Numbered from the stretch's first letter, positions 25,699 through 36,319 are shown. The stretch is 64,000 nt of DNA from Fibrivirga algicola (GCF_011742925.1 NZ_WAEL01000002.1:124001-188000); one strand, 5' to 3'. Notes: generated by a model not told the origin, from the sequence alone. Numbers and translations are program-made.

Positions 25699-28600
25699 TT
25701 ACGGCCTCAAAACGACCTTTTTAGGCCTTCGAAGCTGTTTATTTACCTGAATTTGTTTTTGTAATTGACTAAAAAAAGTGGTCTTCATCCGCAGGCTGTC
25801 GCGTATGTTGGCGGTGGCCTGCTGACCCATCGTTTCAACGGCCGTTGGGGAGATATACCAGCCCAACGGGTAGCGGTGTTTTTTGGTATCGAGGGTTAAA
25901 CTGGTGTAGGCAAAACTCAGCCCACCCTCGTCGCGGCGGAGGGTACGGCCAATCAACTGATCAAGGCCAACGCCGTTACGATCCCAGGTATTCAGGAACC
26001 CTTTGACGGGTTCGGAAAGGAACCGGAACGTGGCCACACTGCCTTTGGCTTCCGAGGCGGCGTAGTTAGGCAGAAACAGTAAATAGTACTGAACCACCCG
26101 GTTGCCCAGCAACGATGGTCGCGCGGTTCGTATAGTTTTTTCGACCCGTTGCAGGTTTTTAATCAGCTGAACAGCCGTCAGGATTCCCGTATTTTCGGCA
26201 TACCCGCCGTCGATGATGTGGTAATCACCGTTGGCACAGTCGCCGGTAATATTGGGCAGGGGGCCACTGGCTTTGCCGCCACTGGTAACGAATGGGAAAC
26301 GGGCACATAAAAAAGTAGCCGTTTTGTACGGCACATCACGGCGGGTGCTGGCAAACAGGTCGGCAACATCGTAAAACGGATTTCGGGGGTCAGCCGTGTT
26401 ACCCAGCATCAGGTTGCTCATGATAATTTTCTGCCCTGTCTCGGGCACTGCTCCGTTGAGTAGCAAGGCAGGCAGCCGCAACGAATCGGTAGCCAGCGTT
26501 GTTCGTGAGGGCCACAGACTCAGAAACGATTGAGGCAGCAACCCACGCACATTGGCATTCAGGGTATTGCCATCGGCCAGTAGCCGGCGTTCCCACGCAT
26601 CTTCAAGCCAGCGGTTCCGGTCAAGCGAGCGAATAGGGAACGGCATAAAATTGTGCAGGCCACCCCGAAATAGCATCGACGCGGCAATGGGCGAGATCAG
26701 GTCTTCGCTCACCACACTACGCAGGGGCCCCAGAAAGCGCGCACTGTCGTAGGTATACGTACCGGCGACCATCCGACGCTGAACGCCAGGTTCGCGTGTC
26801 AGGCGAATAGTCGAATCGAGATGACCGCCCAGCGTAGCCACGTAGGTAGCTGCTCCCACCCCACCGCCCGACACACCGCTGATGCCAAAGACGTACCGAT
26901 CGAAGCCCCGTATCTGCCGGTTGAGCTGGTACAGCACCTCGGTTGTCCAGGCAGTAGCCCGAATTCCCCCGCCTGCAGTGGCAATGACCACGACAGGAAG
27001 GGTATCGGCAGAAGCAACCGAATCGGGCCGGGCCGACGCAGTGGCGAAACGGGTTTGCAGCCAGCGCGTATAATACGCCTCAACCGACGGACGCCGCAAG
27101 GCGAGCGATGAATCAGGGTTCTCTCCCGTTGGCGACACCACCGACTGGGGACTGAACCGGATATCGCTGTTGTCATTATAGCGCGAAAAAAGCATCACGG
27201 CCAGTATCAACCCAACCAATACCGGATAGTCGGGCAGGCGATTGAACTGGTACAGGATCGTGCCCAGGTACGCCAGTCCGGCCAGCCAGAGCATCACTAC
27301 GGCGTACAGGCCAATAGTTTGCGCCAGCACCAGTCCCGTTGCCGTAGGCAAAAACAAGAGCACAATCGTCACTAGCAGGCCCTGCCCAAACAGAATGCTG
27401 CGCGGGGCCAGATCGAGCAGCAGGGCGTAATCACCCGCCGGATTGGTCGACTTGAACAGCACAATATCCCGCTCGTCGAGTGCGCGGTGGAAATACCGGA
27501 TAATGCTGGTGAAGAGCACGTACACCGCCGCCAGCATCAGCAGAATCAACACATACTTGTAGGCATAGGTGGGGGTCCGTTGATTGGCCGCGCTCAGGCG
27601 GCTGAAGTTCAGGGCCAGCGTAAGGGCCATGAGCCAGAACGGGCTGTGAGCCAGCCAGACAGGTGTGTTGCGCAGCAGCCGAAGTTCAGGCTGATGATGA
27701 TCGAGCAGGCGGGCGGTTGTATCGGGTTTACCGGGGTCGAGTTCGCCGAAATACGTGGGCTGCACAAACAGCAGAATTTTGCTGCACACATACACCATCC
27801 CCCCCCACAGGCCCAGGGCGACCAGCGTTGCCAGCAGCACTGACAGGCCGCGCGGCTCAGTCAGCAGGAAATAAAACAGCTCGTCGAACTGATCAAGCTG
27901 AAAAATGCCGCCCATGAACACCAGCAGGTACACCACAAACTGCACGTTCAGAAAACCACGCCAGCCCGTTTGCAGGTAATCGCGAAAGGTGAGGTTTCGG
28001 GACGGGACGGGTGCTTTTATCCGAAGGTAGTTGACCAGTGCCTTATCGATTTTCGCCTGTGCTTCCCGACGTTCGGTAATATGACCCAGCAGGTTTTGTC
28101 GACTTGCTTCCTGCGTATACAGCGTCGAGTTGATTAACCGGAAGAAAGCTTCGCGCACCGAAAAAACGATTCCCAGCGGATGCAGTAACACGTAAAACGC
28201 CGCCAGTCCGGCAAACAGAGACTTAAGCACGCGCACTACACCCATGCCCACGTAAGATAGGTTGAACCAGCCTCCCGACAACCAGCTCATCAGGGCTACA
28301 TTCTCGATCAGGTCAAACAATACCCCGACTAAAACACCCCAGGCAATAGCCCGCCCCAGCCGGCCCATGAACCGGCTGATAGTTGGCTGATTGGGATTGG
28401 TAACAAACAACGATCGGGTGGCGAAATACCAGCACCAGGTGGCGAAGGTGATGGCGTAGGCTGGAATGAACAGGCAGGTATCGATTGCAATCTCCAGCCA
28501 GGCCAGTTTTTTCTGAGCTGCTTCCCAATTTTGAACCAGATCAATCGGATTCAGCCGGGTATCCACATACGTGGCGGCCAGCGTGTGGATATCCTGTCCG

Positions 28601-28773
28601 TCGAACTGATTGCTGATAAACCCGATCAGCCGGGCTACCACGCCCGTAAACAACAGCCAGTATACCCGGTTGGGCGCCTGCTGCTGCACAAACTGAATGA
28701 AGCGAGTACGTAGGTTCATGGTAACGGACCAGGCCATACTACGACTAGTGGCGGGTTCGGTGGCAATGTACAT
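25699..28773 (-). CDS. Membrane protein with C-terminal patatin-like phospholipase domain
   Basis: A 1024-residue two-part protein. Up to about residue 550 it is dominated by membrane helices (clear ones near 38-58, 98-120, 140-165, 265-290, 300-325, 370-390, 405-425 and 450-520). After about 590 comes a patatin-like hydrolase: the oxyanion loop TAGGGIRA, the nucleophile elbow GVSGG (Ser near 636) and the partner Asp in [10 protein letters not shown] (near 855). Patatins are Ser/Asp lipid acyl hydrolases; the substrate here is unknown. The membrane part would hold the enzyme at the inner membrane. I give the first [13 protein letters not shown] at 28719 is also a credible start. It is divergent from the ABC importer genes. 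Confidence 0.83.
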   Translation of the reverse strand: MYIATEPATSRSMAWSVTMNLRTRFIQFVQQQAPNRVYWLLFTGVVARLIGFISNQFDGQDIHTLAATYVDTRLNPIDLVQNWEAAQKKLAWLEIAIDTCLFIPAYAITFATWCWYFATRSLFVTNPNQPTISRFMGRLGRAIAWGVLVGVLFDLIENVALMSWLSGGWFNLSYVGMGVVRVLKSLFAGLAAFYVLLHPLGIVFSVREAFFRLINSTLYTQEASRQNLLGHITERREAQAKIDKALVNYLRIKAPVPSRNLTFRDYLQTGWRGFLNVQFVVYLLVFMGGIFQLDQFDELFYFLLTEPRGLSVLLATLVALGLWGGMVYVCSKILLFVQPTYFGELDPGKPDTTARLLDHHQPELRLLRNTPVWLAHSPFWLMALTLALNFSRLSAANQRTPTYAYKYVLILLMLAAVYVLFTSIIRYFHRALDERDIVLFKSTNPAGDYALLLDLAPRSILFGQGLLVTIVLLFLPTATGLVLAQTIGLYAVVMLWLAGLAYLGTILYQFNRLPDYPVLVGLILAVMLFSRYNDNSDIRFSPQSVVSPTGENPDSSLALRRPSVEAYYTRWLQTRFATASARPDSVASADTLPVVVIATAGGGIRATAWTTEVLYQLNRQIRGFDRYVFGISGVSGGGVGAATYVATLGGHLDSTIRLTREPGVQRRMVAGTYTYDSARFLGPLRSVVSEDLISPIAASMLFRGGLHNFMPFPIRSLDRNRWLEDAWERRLLADGNTLNANVRGLLPQSFLSLWPSRTTLATDSLRLPALLLNGAVPETGQKIIMSNLMLGNTADPRNPFYDVADLFASTRRDVPYKTATFLCARFPFVTSGGKASGPLPNITGDCANGDYHIIDGGYAENTGILTAVQLIKNLQRVEKTIRTARPSLLGNRVVQYYLLFLPNYAASEAKGSVATFRFLSEPVKGFLNTWDRNGVGLDQLIGRTLRRDEGGLSFAYTSLTLDTKKHRYPLGWYISPTAVETMGQQATANIRDSLRMKTTFFSQLQKQIQVNKQLRRPKKVVLRP

Positions 28774-28867
28774 CCCTATCCGCGTAGCCTATTTACGTTG
28801 TTCCAGCTATTTTTACTGAATGCATCTGCTACCTATACAATCCGGGTAGAAAACTGTTCTTTACACA

Positions 28868-29608
28868 ATGCCTAGACCTGACAGCGCACCCGCCGCTATT
28901 TGCCTGACCAACGTAACCAAGTGCTATCACGACCGGGCGGTAGTCGACGACCTGACCCTGACTATCCCAATGGGTGAAACGCTGGTACTGCTGGGTACGT
29001 CGGGATGCGGAAAGACAACCACGCTGAAAATGATCAACCGGCTGATCGACGCCGATGCCGGTACCATCGCCATCAATGGAAAGGACAGCCGACAACAGGA
29101 GCCACACGAACTCCGGCGCAGTATTGGCTACGTGATTCAGGATGCCGGTCTGTTTCCGCATTATACCGTAGCCGATAACATCGCGGTAGTGCCCCGCCTG
29201 CTGAACTGGGAGCCGGAGCGCATCAGGCAACGTACCCAGGAATTGCTGACCATGCTCCGCCTGCCTGCTACTGTGCTAACCCGCTTCCCCGATCAGCTCA
29301 GCGGCGGTCAGCGTCAACGAATTGGCCTGGCCCGCGCGCTGGCCGCCGACCCGCCCATCATTCTGATGGATGAACCCTTCGGTGCGCTCGACCCCATCAC
29401 GCGGGCGGCTATCCGGCGGGAATTTCGAGAATTGGAGGCCCTGCAACAGAAAACCATTGTGCTGGTCACCCACGACGTGCGCGAAGCGGTGAACCTGGGC
29501 GACCGGATTGCCCTGATGGATGCTGGTCGGATTGTACAGATGGGCCCACCCGATGAATTACAGCACCAACCAGCTACCGAGTTTGTGCGGACCTACATGG
29601 ACAGTTAA
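28868..29608 (+). CDS. Osmoprotectant/quaternary-amine ABC importer, ATP-binding protein
   Basis: A 246-residue ATPase subunit of the OpuCA/ProV/OsmV class, which imports glycine betaine, choline, ergothioneine or similar compounds. Motifs: Walker A GTSGCGKTT (about residues 40-48), the Q-loop IGYVIQDAGLFPHYTV (typical of this class), signature LSGGQRQRIGLARALA, Walker B ILMDEPFGALDP and the switch VTHDV. It ends after the ABC core, so the CBS domains found in many OpuCA proteins are absent. The permease/binding-protein fusion begins 12 bp downstream, so the two form an operon. ATG start. Confidence 0.93.
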   Translation: MPRPDSAPAAICLTNVTKCYHDRAVVDDLTLTIPMGETLVLLGTSGCGKTTTLKMINRLIDADAGTIAINGKDSRQQEPHELRRSIGYVIQDAGLFPHYTVADNIAVVPRLLNWEPERIRQRTQELLTMLRLPATVLTRFPDQLSGGQRQRIGLARALAADPPIILMDEPFGALDPITRAAIRREFRELEALQQKTIVLVTHDVREAVNLGDRIALMDAGRIVQMGPPDELQHQPATEFVRTYMDS

Positions 29609-29620
29609 CGGTAACGACTT

Positions 29621-31171
29621 ATGCTCACATTTATACGCGAAAACTCAGCCAAGCTGCTGGAACAGACGATGACCCACATCGGTCTCACGTTTGGCTCTTT
29701 ACTACTGGCTTTACTGATTGGCTTGCCGTTGGGCATCGTCATTGCCAAACGGCAGCGGGCGGCCTCGGTAGTGCTGGGCGTGGCGGGCGTGTTGCAGACT
29801 GTGCCAAGCATCGCGCTATTGGGCTTCCTGATCCCTTTACTGGGCATTGGAGCAGGGCCCGCCCTGATGGCGCTGTTTCTCTACGCGTTGCTACCCATCA
29901 TTCGTAACACTTACGTTGGTATCACCGAAGTGAACCCTACCCTGACGGAAGCGGCACGGGGCATGGGGATGACCAACGGGCAGGTACTGCGTCGAATCGA
30001 ACTGCCACTGGCGTTGCCGGTCATTTTTGCGGGCATTCGCACGGCGACAGTCATCAACGTGGGTGTGGCTACCCTGGCGGCTTACGTAGCTGCGGGGGGA
30101 CTGGGTGAGTTTATTTTCGGTGGCATTGCCTTGAATAATACCACCATGATGCTGGCCGGAGCTATTCCGGCGGCCTTGCTGGCCGTTCTCTTCGACTGGG
30201 CGCTGGCTCGTCTTCAGACGGTGAAGTGGGGCCAGTTGAGAAGCCGCGCCGGCCTATGGCTCCTGCTGCTACCAGTGTTGTCTTCCGCCTACTTACTGCC
30301 CAAAACGGGGCAAACCAAGTTGCTGGCGGGCTTTGCGCACGAGTTTGGTGGACGGGCCGACGGATATCCGGGACTGCAAAAGACGTATGGCCTCAACATC
30401 TCGAATCGCCTGCTCGATCAGAATCTGATGTACGAAGCGATACGTACCCGCAAGGTCGACGTGATCAGCGGCTACTCGACCGACGGCCGCATTAAGGCAT
30501 TCAACCTCCTGGTACTCGACGATGACAAGCACGCCTTCCCGCCTTACGCCGCCGCCCCAATTGTGCGCGAGTCCACGCTGCGAACGTACCCCGACCTTGG
30601 TCCCACCCTCGACCGATTGGCTGGCCGACTCACCGACTCGATCATGACTGACCTGAACTACCGGGCCGACTACCTGCACCAATCGCCAGAGCGGGTTGCG
30701 CGGGAATTCCTGGCCCGAAACGGGCTACTAAGAGCCCCCACTGGCGACCGGCGGGGGCGGGTCGTGATGGGGTCAAAGGTGTTTACAGAGCAGTACATCC
30801 TGGCTGAAATTTACCGGCAGTTGATCGAAGGCTACACCGCGCTCAGCGTAGCGTCGAAAACGGGCTTTGGCGGCACGCAGCTCTGCTTCGATGCCCTTCG
30901 TACCGGTGCCATCGACTTTTACCCCGAATACACGGGTACCGGTTTGCTGGTTATTCTGCAACCCAGCGCCGCCATTCTCGACTCGCTGAACGGGCAGCCT
31001 GAGGCTGTATATCACTACGTGGATCAGGAGTTCAGACGGCGCTATTCCCTACGCTGGCAGCAACCGCTGGGCTTCAACAATGCCTATTGCCTGATGCTAC
31101 GGCGACCGGAAGCCCAGTCGCTCGGTATCCGCTCCATTTCCAACCTGACCACCTACATAGACAAACCCTAG
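29621..31171 (+). CDS. Fused permease and substrate-binding protein of an OpuC-type importer (binding domain apparently permuted)
   Basis: A 516-residue fusion. Residues 1-205 are the BPD_transp_1 permease, with five or six helices and the coupling segment EAARGMGMTNGQVLRRIELP. A last helix (GLWLLLLPVLSSAYLL) exports the C-terminal OpuAC-type binding domain (about 230-516). Family motifs are present but in unusual order: AGFAHEFGGRADGYPGL, VDVISGYSTDGRI, DDDKHAFPPYAAAP and VAREFLARNGLL come first (about 240-375). Then follow MGSKVFTEQYILAE (about 383), GAIDFYPEYTGTG and PLGFNNAYCLML, ending ISNLTTYIDKP. In OpuCC-type proteins as I know them the GSK..TEQ half is first, so the two halves look circularly permuted. 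The ligand is unknown. Confidence 0.88.
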   Translation: MLTFIRENSAKLLEQTMTHIGLTFGSLLLALLIGLPLGIVIAKRQRAASVVLGVAGVLQTVPSIALLGFLIPLLGIGAGPALMALFLYALLPIIRNTYVGITEVNPTLTEAARGMGMTNGQVLRRIELPLALPVIFAGIRTATVINVGVATLAAYVAAGGLGEFIFGGIALNNTTMMLAGAIPAALLAVLFDWALARLQTVKWGQLRSRAGLWLLLLPVLSSAYLLPKTGQTKLLAGFAHEFGGRADGYPGLQKTYGLNISNRLLDQNLMYEAIRTRKVDVISGYSTDGRIKAFNLLVLDDDKHAFPPYAAAPIVRESTLRTYPDLGPTLDRLAGRLTDSIMTDLNYRADYLHQSPERVAREFLARNGLLRAPTGDRRGRVVMGSKVFTEQYILAEIYRQLIEGYTALSVASKTGFGGTQLCFDALRTGAIDFYPEYTGTGLLVILQPSAAILDSLNGQPEAVYHYVDQEFRRRYSLRWQQPLGFNNAYCLMLRRPEAQSLGIRSISNLTTYIDKP

Positions 31172-31214
31172 AACAAGCTCTGGTGTGATTTTTGATAAAG
31201 ATGCTTTTACAATC

Positions 31215-31262
31215 AGGAATTGGATTTAACGACGATTTAAGGGGCGATTTAAGCCAATTCCT
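31215..31262. promoter_or_regulatory. Phased GATTTAA repeats inside an inverted repeat, upstream of the giant gene
   Basis: GATTTAA occurs three times, at 31223, 31234 and 31246, 11 and 12 bp apart, so on one face of the helix. Outer arms AGGAATTGG (31215-31223) and CCAATTCCT (31254-31262) form a dyad around the array. A weak -7-like TACCTTTA lies at 31288-31295 and the ATG of the T9SS protein at 31323. It may be an activator site, or the dyad may end the importer operon whose stop is at 31171. Confidence 0.4.
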
Positions 31263-31322
31263 TGACTTCGGCTCCAGTTAAATGCGCTACCTTTAGGGCA
31301 ACATATTACTTTTCACTCATAA

Positions 31323-34300
31323 ATGTCTTGTATGAATTGGTTCTTTACTAGCCGTAATCTGGCGGTGTGGGTGGCAATGATGATGACGCTAACTGTTACC
31401 GGTCTGGTACAGGCGCAAACCATCACTGTCAGCGCAAACGTGTCGCCAGCCACCAACCTCTGCGCTAACTCAACGATCTCGCTGACCTTTTCAACGACGG
31501 GGGTATTCACTGCGGGGAATATATTCACGTTGCAGCAATCTGACGAAACTGGCAATTTCGCCAGCCCGGTGGTTGTTGCGAATCTGCCCGCTGCACCAAC
31601 CAGTGCCACGACACTGACTGTCTCGGGGTCCTTGGGAGCGGTAACTTACGATACACGCTACCGGTTTCGGGTTGTTTCCAGCACACCCGTAAAGACCAGC
31701 ACCAACATAACTTCTGCCGTAACCATTGGCACAGCTCCACCAGCACCGGGGCAATCAGGCCTGTATACATTTTGCCCTAGCTCAGGCCTTCAGCCGATTA
31801 CAGCTACGGGCACGGGCACAATAGAATGGTATAATGGATCAGCCGCTAACGCCCCTGTTGTTTTCACAGGCAGCACCTACAACGTACCTACTACCAGCTC
31901 GCCAGTTACCTATTACGCCAGCCAAACGGTTAATAGCTGCAAGAGCGCCAAAGTGCCGGTTACCGTAACCCTGTCTTCGCCAACGGGTGGACCCAACTTC
32001 ACACCTCCAGCTGCCTTTTGCCCGGGTCAGGGGCCTGCGCAACTAACCGCTACGCCTACCAACTCCGGCACAACCATTCAGTGGACATCGGCAACAGGTG
32101 CGCAAACAGGAAACAGCATAACGACCCCGCAAACTACGGGCGTCTATACCTACACCATCAACCAGTTCGATAGCCGTAACTGCATTGGTACCAGTTCAAC
32201 GGTGGCATCTGTCACGGTCAATGCAGCACCCGCCAGCGCACCAACGCCCAACGTACCTGCTCCTTATTGTGCCGACGCCGTTCCCGGTCCATTGTCAGCT
32301 ACGCTCACGGGTGGTGCCACTTCGCTGCGCTGGTACAACCTCACCGATAATACGATATCGACGAACCTGACCATTCCGGCCCCAACCAGCACAAAGCAAT
32401 ATCAGGTTAGTCAGTTCATTGGCAGTTGTGAAGGCCCACGCAGTGCCATCTTCACGGTAACGGTCAATCCCAAACCCGCCGACCCTACTTTGGCAAGTGC
32501 TGGGCCATTTTGCCAGAATTCGGGCACCAACGCCACGCAGACCATTACAGCTGCTGGCCAGAATATCGAGTGGTTCACATCGATGACAGCCAGCACCACA
32601 GTGGCAACAGGCAGTAGTTACCAGATTTCAACCGCGGGTGGCAACGTACCTGTATATTTCCGGCAGGTAGTCAACGGCTGCGCCAGTAACCGGGTTACAA
32701 GCACCGTTACTATTAACGCAACGCCTGCTTCCGCTCCTACCTTTACACCACCTACTACCTACTGTTCCAACGCAACACCAGGTACGTTGTCTGTGACGCT
32801 AACCAGCGGTGCCACAGCCGGCCGCTGGTATACGGTTGGTGGCGCAGTGATTGATGGTGTCAGCATTCCGGCCCCAACCACTACTACCCAATATCAGGTG
32901 AGCCAGTTTATCGGTAGTTGCGAAGGACCACGCAGCGCCATTTTCACGGTGAACGTTACGCCCAAACCGGGTAACCCAGCGCCAAACGTGACTGGTCCGT
33001 TCTGCCAAAACTCGGGCACCAATAATGTGCAGACGATCAGCGCAACCGGTACCGGCACCATTGAGTGGTTCCTGAACAATACCACCAACACCGTTTCGGC
33101 CACGGGCAATAGCTTCACAGTCTCTACGGCAACGGCTTCTCCGCAAACGGTCTACTACCGGCAGGTAGTAAATGGTTGCCCCAGCGACCGGATTGCTATG
33201 ACTGTAACGATCAACGGTACTCCCACCGCCCCAACGTTCACGCAACCCAAAGAGTACTGCGCCGAAGAAACCGCCACGCCATTGACCGCCAACGGCCAGG
33301 GCCTACTCTGGTACCCAAGTTCAACCAGCGGCACGGGTAGTAGTCAGGCACCGACGCCCAGCACAGCTGCCTCGAACGTCGGTACGCCCCAGCTCTTCTA
33401 CGTGTCGCAGACAGTACTTGGTTGCGAAAGCAGCCGTCAGGTTATCAGCGTATCGGTAAAGCGCAAGCCAGGTTTGCCCACGACTATCAGCAGCACGGCT
33501 TTCTGCCAAACTTATGCGCCTTCATCCCTGTCAGCTCAAGCCGAAAGTGGTGCTAGTCTAATTTGGGTGAACAACGGCGTTGAAACCAGTACAGCCCCTA
33601 TAACGCCTAACAACCTTGCCCGCAGCTACACGTATCAGGTGTTGCAGACCCTGAACGGGTGCCGCAGTAACGCCGCTACCGTGACAGTGACGGTAAAGCC
33701 TACGCCCGGTCAGCCCACGATCACGCCTTACACGCTCTGCGTGGGCCGCGAATCACGGCCGTTGCAGGTTGTCGGCACAGAACTGAAATACTTCGACGCC
33801 AACGATGTCCTGCTCGGCACTACGGCACCGTCACCATCGACTACGCAAGCGACAACGGTTTCGTATAAAGTATCACAGTCGCTTGATGGCTGCGAAGGGC
33901 CCAAAATCACGTATAACGTAGCCGTAAACCCGATTCCGGCCAATCCCGGCTTCACCCAGCCCAAAGAATACTGCGCCGAAGAAGCCGCCGCTCCATTGGT
34001 GGCTAATGGACAAGGCCTGCTGTGGTACACCAGTGCAACCACAGGCACTGGCAGCGGACAAGCCCCAACCCCAAATACAGCCGCTTCCAACGTAGGTTCG
34101 AATCAGACCTTCTATGTGACCCAGACAGTACTGGGCTGCGAAAGCACCCGCCAGGCGATTAGCGTAACCGTGAAACGGAAACCAAGTCTACCCACGACTA
34201 CACCCAACGTTGAGTTTTGCCAGACATACAGCGCACCAACCTTGACGGCTACGCCCGAAAGCGGCGCCTCGATCATCTGGCTGATTGATGGTCGTGAAAG

Positions 34301-36239
34301 TGCTACTGGCCCAACTCCGCAAAACAGCGAGGCAAAGACGTACACCTACCAGGTCTTGCAGGAGCTTAACGGCTGCCGCAGTAACCAGGCAACGGTGAAC
34401 GTGCGCGTGAAACAAACGCCGGGGCAGCCAGGTATTACGCCGTTTCAGCTCTGCCAGCTTAGCCCGGGTCGTGCGCTCGTGGCTAACGGCAGCGACCTGA
34501 AATACTACGACAGCAACAACACGTTTCTTGGCACCACGGCACCGGTAGTAAACACCGACGCCGCCCGAACAGTAACTTACAAGGTGTCACAGTCGCTGGA
34601 AGGGTGCGAAGGGCCGAAGATTGATTATGCGATTGTCGTTCAGCCTAAACCGACTCCACCAGCTACACAGGCAGTTACGTACTGCCTCGAAAGCAGTAAC
34701 AACCCCGATCAGCCCAAACAGACTGTACAGCCGTTGACAGCCCAGGGTCAGAACCTGCGGTGGTACTTCGTTGATGGTAATGCCTTCCCGGAAAACTTTA
34801 CGCCGGTGCCTGCCGTGTCGAACACCTACGCCATGGATTACCGCGTTACGCAGACTGTCAACGGCTGCATCAGCGATCAGGCGTTGCTACGGGTAACGGT
34901 ACAGGCCAACCCGGCCCCCGTCGTGTCTACATCACTGGTAACTTACTGCCGGAATGAAGTGGCCCGCCCACTGGAAGCCACTGGGACAAACCTGCGCTGG
35001 ATCGACCCCGCCGGTGTGTTGAGCAGCCAGACACCGACGCCGCAGACCCTCAACGCTACCAAAGGTGGTGAAGCCTATCAGGTGTACTCAATTTCCAATA
35101 TTGGCTGTGTGAGTCCGCGCAGTACGATCCGGTTGGTCGTCAACACTAATCCAACGTTAGGCTTGCTGGGCTCCACGACCGTCAACTACGGTCAGTCGGC
35201 GCAACTCAAGCTAGTATTTACCAGTTCGCCGCCATACACCTACACCCTCACTGATGGTACTTCAGGTGTAGCGAATGATACCGTGTCGACAGTTGCCGTC
35301 AAGCCCCTGCAAACAACGACCTACCGGGTAGAAAGCGTCTCGAACGTCTGCGGAAATGGTCTGCCTGGTAATCCGGCAACCGCCACTATTTTCGTCAATA
35401 TCCCAACGATCAGCACGCAGGCAATGGCGACTTCTGTCGCTTGTGCAGGCAGTAATTTTGCGGTGACCTATACCACAACGGGTGTATTCAACGCGGGCAA
35501 TGCCTTCAAAGTACAGGTAGCCGATACAACGTCGAAAAATTATGTCGACGTGTCGCCAACCAGTACAGCCAGTACGTTGACGGCCACCCTGCCAGCCAGC
35601 CTAAAAGGCGGGGTTTACTTTGTACGAGTCGTGGCAACCAATCCTGGTGCTGAAGTAGTGGGGCAGCGTAGCCCAACCATCCTCACGGTTCGGGGGTTAC
35701 CGGCGGCGGTGCTGTCTGGTACGCAGAACATTTATGAAGGTAGTGCTGCCAGCCTTAGCCTGGCCTTAACCGGCGATGGTCCCTGGACTATCAGCTACAC
35801 CTCTGTAGTAGACGGGGTTCAGTCGACGAGCGCCACCTTCTCAACCAATGCCAATCCACACTCCTTATCGGTGCAGCCCCTCAAAACGGCCAGCTACTTC
35901 CTGACGGCAATCAGCAACAATTGCGGAACAGGTCCCGTGTCGGGAACGGCCATTGTGACGGTGCTCCCCCTGCTGGCGGTTGAGAATCCGTTGCTGAATA
36001 CGGTGTCGCTGTATCCGGTACCTACACAGAACCTGCTGACAGTAGCGATTGACTTGCCATTGACGCCACAGGCACCCGCTCAACTCACCCTGCGCGACAT
36101 GGCCGGCCTGCCAATACTAAACCGGCAGACCGATACGCGCCAAACAACGATTGATCTCAGCCAGCAACCCGCCGGGTTGTACCTGCTAACCATTCAGGTT
36201 GGCGAGCATCGACTGGTTCGGAAGGTCATGAAGTTGTAA
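31323..36239 (+). CDS. Giant secreted Ig-repeat protein with T9SS sorting domain (adhesin-like)
   Basis: A 1638-residue secreted protein. A signal peptide (about residues 1-32, ending LVQAQ) leads into about twenty beta modules of roughly 80 residues. Most begin with an aromatic-Cys pair (PYC, PFC or EYC), continue with a WY or WF strand and end with VSQ...GCEGPR or VVNGCASNR, the pattern of Ig-like domains in Bacteroidota surface proteins. Two blocks are internally duplicated: 164 residues (from about 364 and 528) and 238 residues (from 639 and 877). A different module type with TTGVF.AGN..F flanks the array near residues 55 and 1365. The C-terminus (LYPVPTQNLLTVAI to AGLYLLTIQ, VRKVMKL) is a type A T9SS sorting domain, implying export and surface attachment or release. 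Adhesion is the likely role; no enzyme domain is visible. Confidence 0.92.
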   Translation: MSCMNWFFTSRNLAVWVAMMMTLTVTGLVQAQTITVSANVSPATNLCANSTISLTFSTTGVFTAGNIFTLQQSDETGNFASPVVVANLPAAPTSATTLTVSGSLGAVTYDTRYRFRVVSSTPVKTSTNITSAVTIGTAPPAPGQSGLYTFCPSSGLQPITATGTGTIEWYNGSAANAPVVFTGSTYNVPTTSSPVTYYASQTVNSCKSAKVPVTVTLSSPTGGPNFTPPAAFCPGQGPAQLTATPTNSGTTIQWTSATGAQTGNSITTPQTTGVYTYTINQFDSRNCIGTSSTVASVTVNAAPASAPTPNVPAPYCADAVPGPLSATLTGGATSLRWYNLTDNTISTNLTIPAPTSTKQYQVSQFIGSCEGPRSAIFTVTVNPKPADPTLASAGPFCQNSGTNATQTITAAGQNIEWFTSMTASTTVATGSSYQISTAGGNVPVYFRQVVNGCASNRVTSTVTINATPASAPTFTPPTTYCSNATPGTLSVTLTSGATAGRWYTVGGAVIDGVSIPAPTTTTQYQVSQFIGSCEGPRSAIFTVNVTPKPGNPAPNVTGPFCQNSGTNNVQTISATGTGTIEWFLNNTTNTVSATGNSFTVSTATASPQTVYYRQVVNGCPSDRIAMTVTINGTPTAPTFTQPKEYCAEETATPLTANGQGLLWYPSSTSGTGSSQAPTPSTAASNVGTPQLFYVSQTVLGCESSRQVISVSVKRKPGLPTTISSTAFCQTYAPSSLSAQAESGASLIWVNNGVETSTAPITPNNLARSYTYQVLQTLNGCRSNAATVTVTVKPTPGQPTITPYTLCVGRESRPLQVVGTELKYFDANDVLLGTTAPSPSTTQATTVSYKVSQSLDGCEGPKITYNVAVNPIPANPGFTQPKEYCAEEAAAPLVANGQGLLWYTSATTGTGSGQAPTPNTAASNVGSNQTFYVTQTVLGCESTRQAISVTVKRKPSLPTTTPNVEFCQTYSAPTLTATPESGASIIWLIDGRESATGPTPQNSEAKTYTYQVLQELNGCRSNQATVNVRVKQTPGQPGITPFQLCQLSPGRALVANGSDLKYYDSNNTFLGTTAPVVNTDAARTVTYKVSQSLEGCEGPKIDYAIVVQPKPTPPATQAVTYCLESSNNPDQPKQTVQPLTAQGQNLRWYFVDGNAFPENFTPVPAVSNTYAMDYRVTQTVNGCISDQALLRVTVQANPAPVVSTSLVTYCRNEVARPLEATGTNLRWIDPAGVLSSQTPTPQTLNATKGGEAYQVYSISNIGCVSPRSTIRLVVNTNPTLGLLGSTTVNYGQSAQLKLVFTSSPPYTYTLTDGTSGVANDTVSTVAVKPLQTTTYRVESVSNVCGNGLPGNPATATIFVNIPTISTQAMATSVACAGSNFAVTYTTTGVFNAGNAFKVQVADTTSKNYVDVSPTSTASTLTATLPASLKGGVYFVRVVATNPGAEVVGQRSPTILTVRGLPAAVLSGTQNIYEGSAASLSLALTGDGPWTISYTSVVDGVQSTSATFSTNANPHSLSVQPLKTASYFLTAISNNCGTGPVSGTAIVTVLPLLAVENPLLNTVSLYPVPTQNLLTVAIDLPLTPQAPAQLTLRDMAGLPILNRQTDTRQTTIDLSQQPAGLYLLTIQVGEHRLVRKVMKL

Positions 36240-36257
36240 CGCATTCCGGTAACAACT

Positions 36258-36295
36258 AAAAAGGGTTGGCCTCCATGACGAGTCCAACCCTTTTT
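36258..36295. terminator. Bidirectional terminator after the giant gene
   Basis: AAAAAGGGTTGG / CCAACCCTTTTT, a 12-bp stem with a 14-base loop and a run of T after the right arm. It sits between convergent stops at 36239 and 36320. Confidence 0.85.
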
Positions 36296-36319
36296 TATGG
36301 TTCAGGTACGTTGCCTGCG

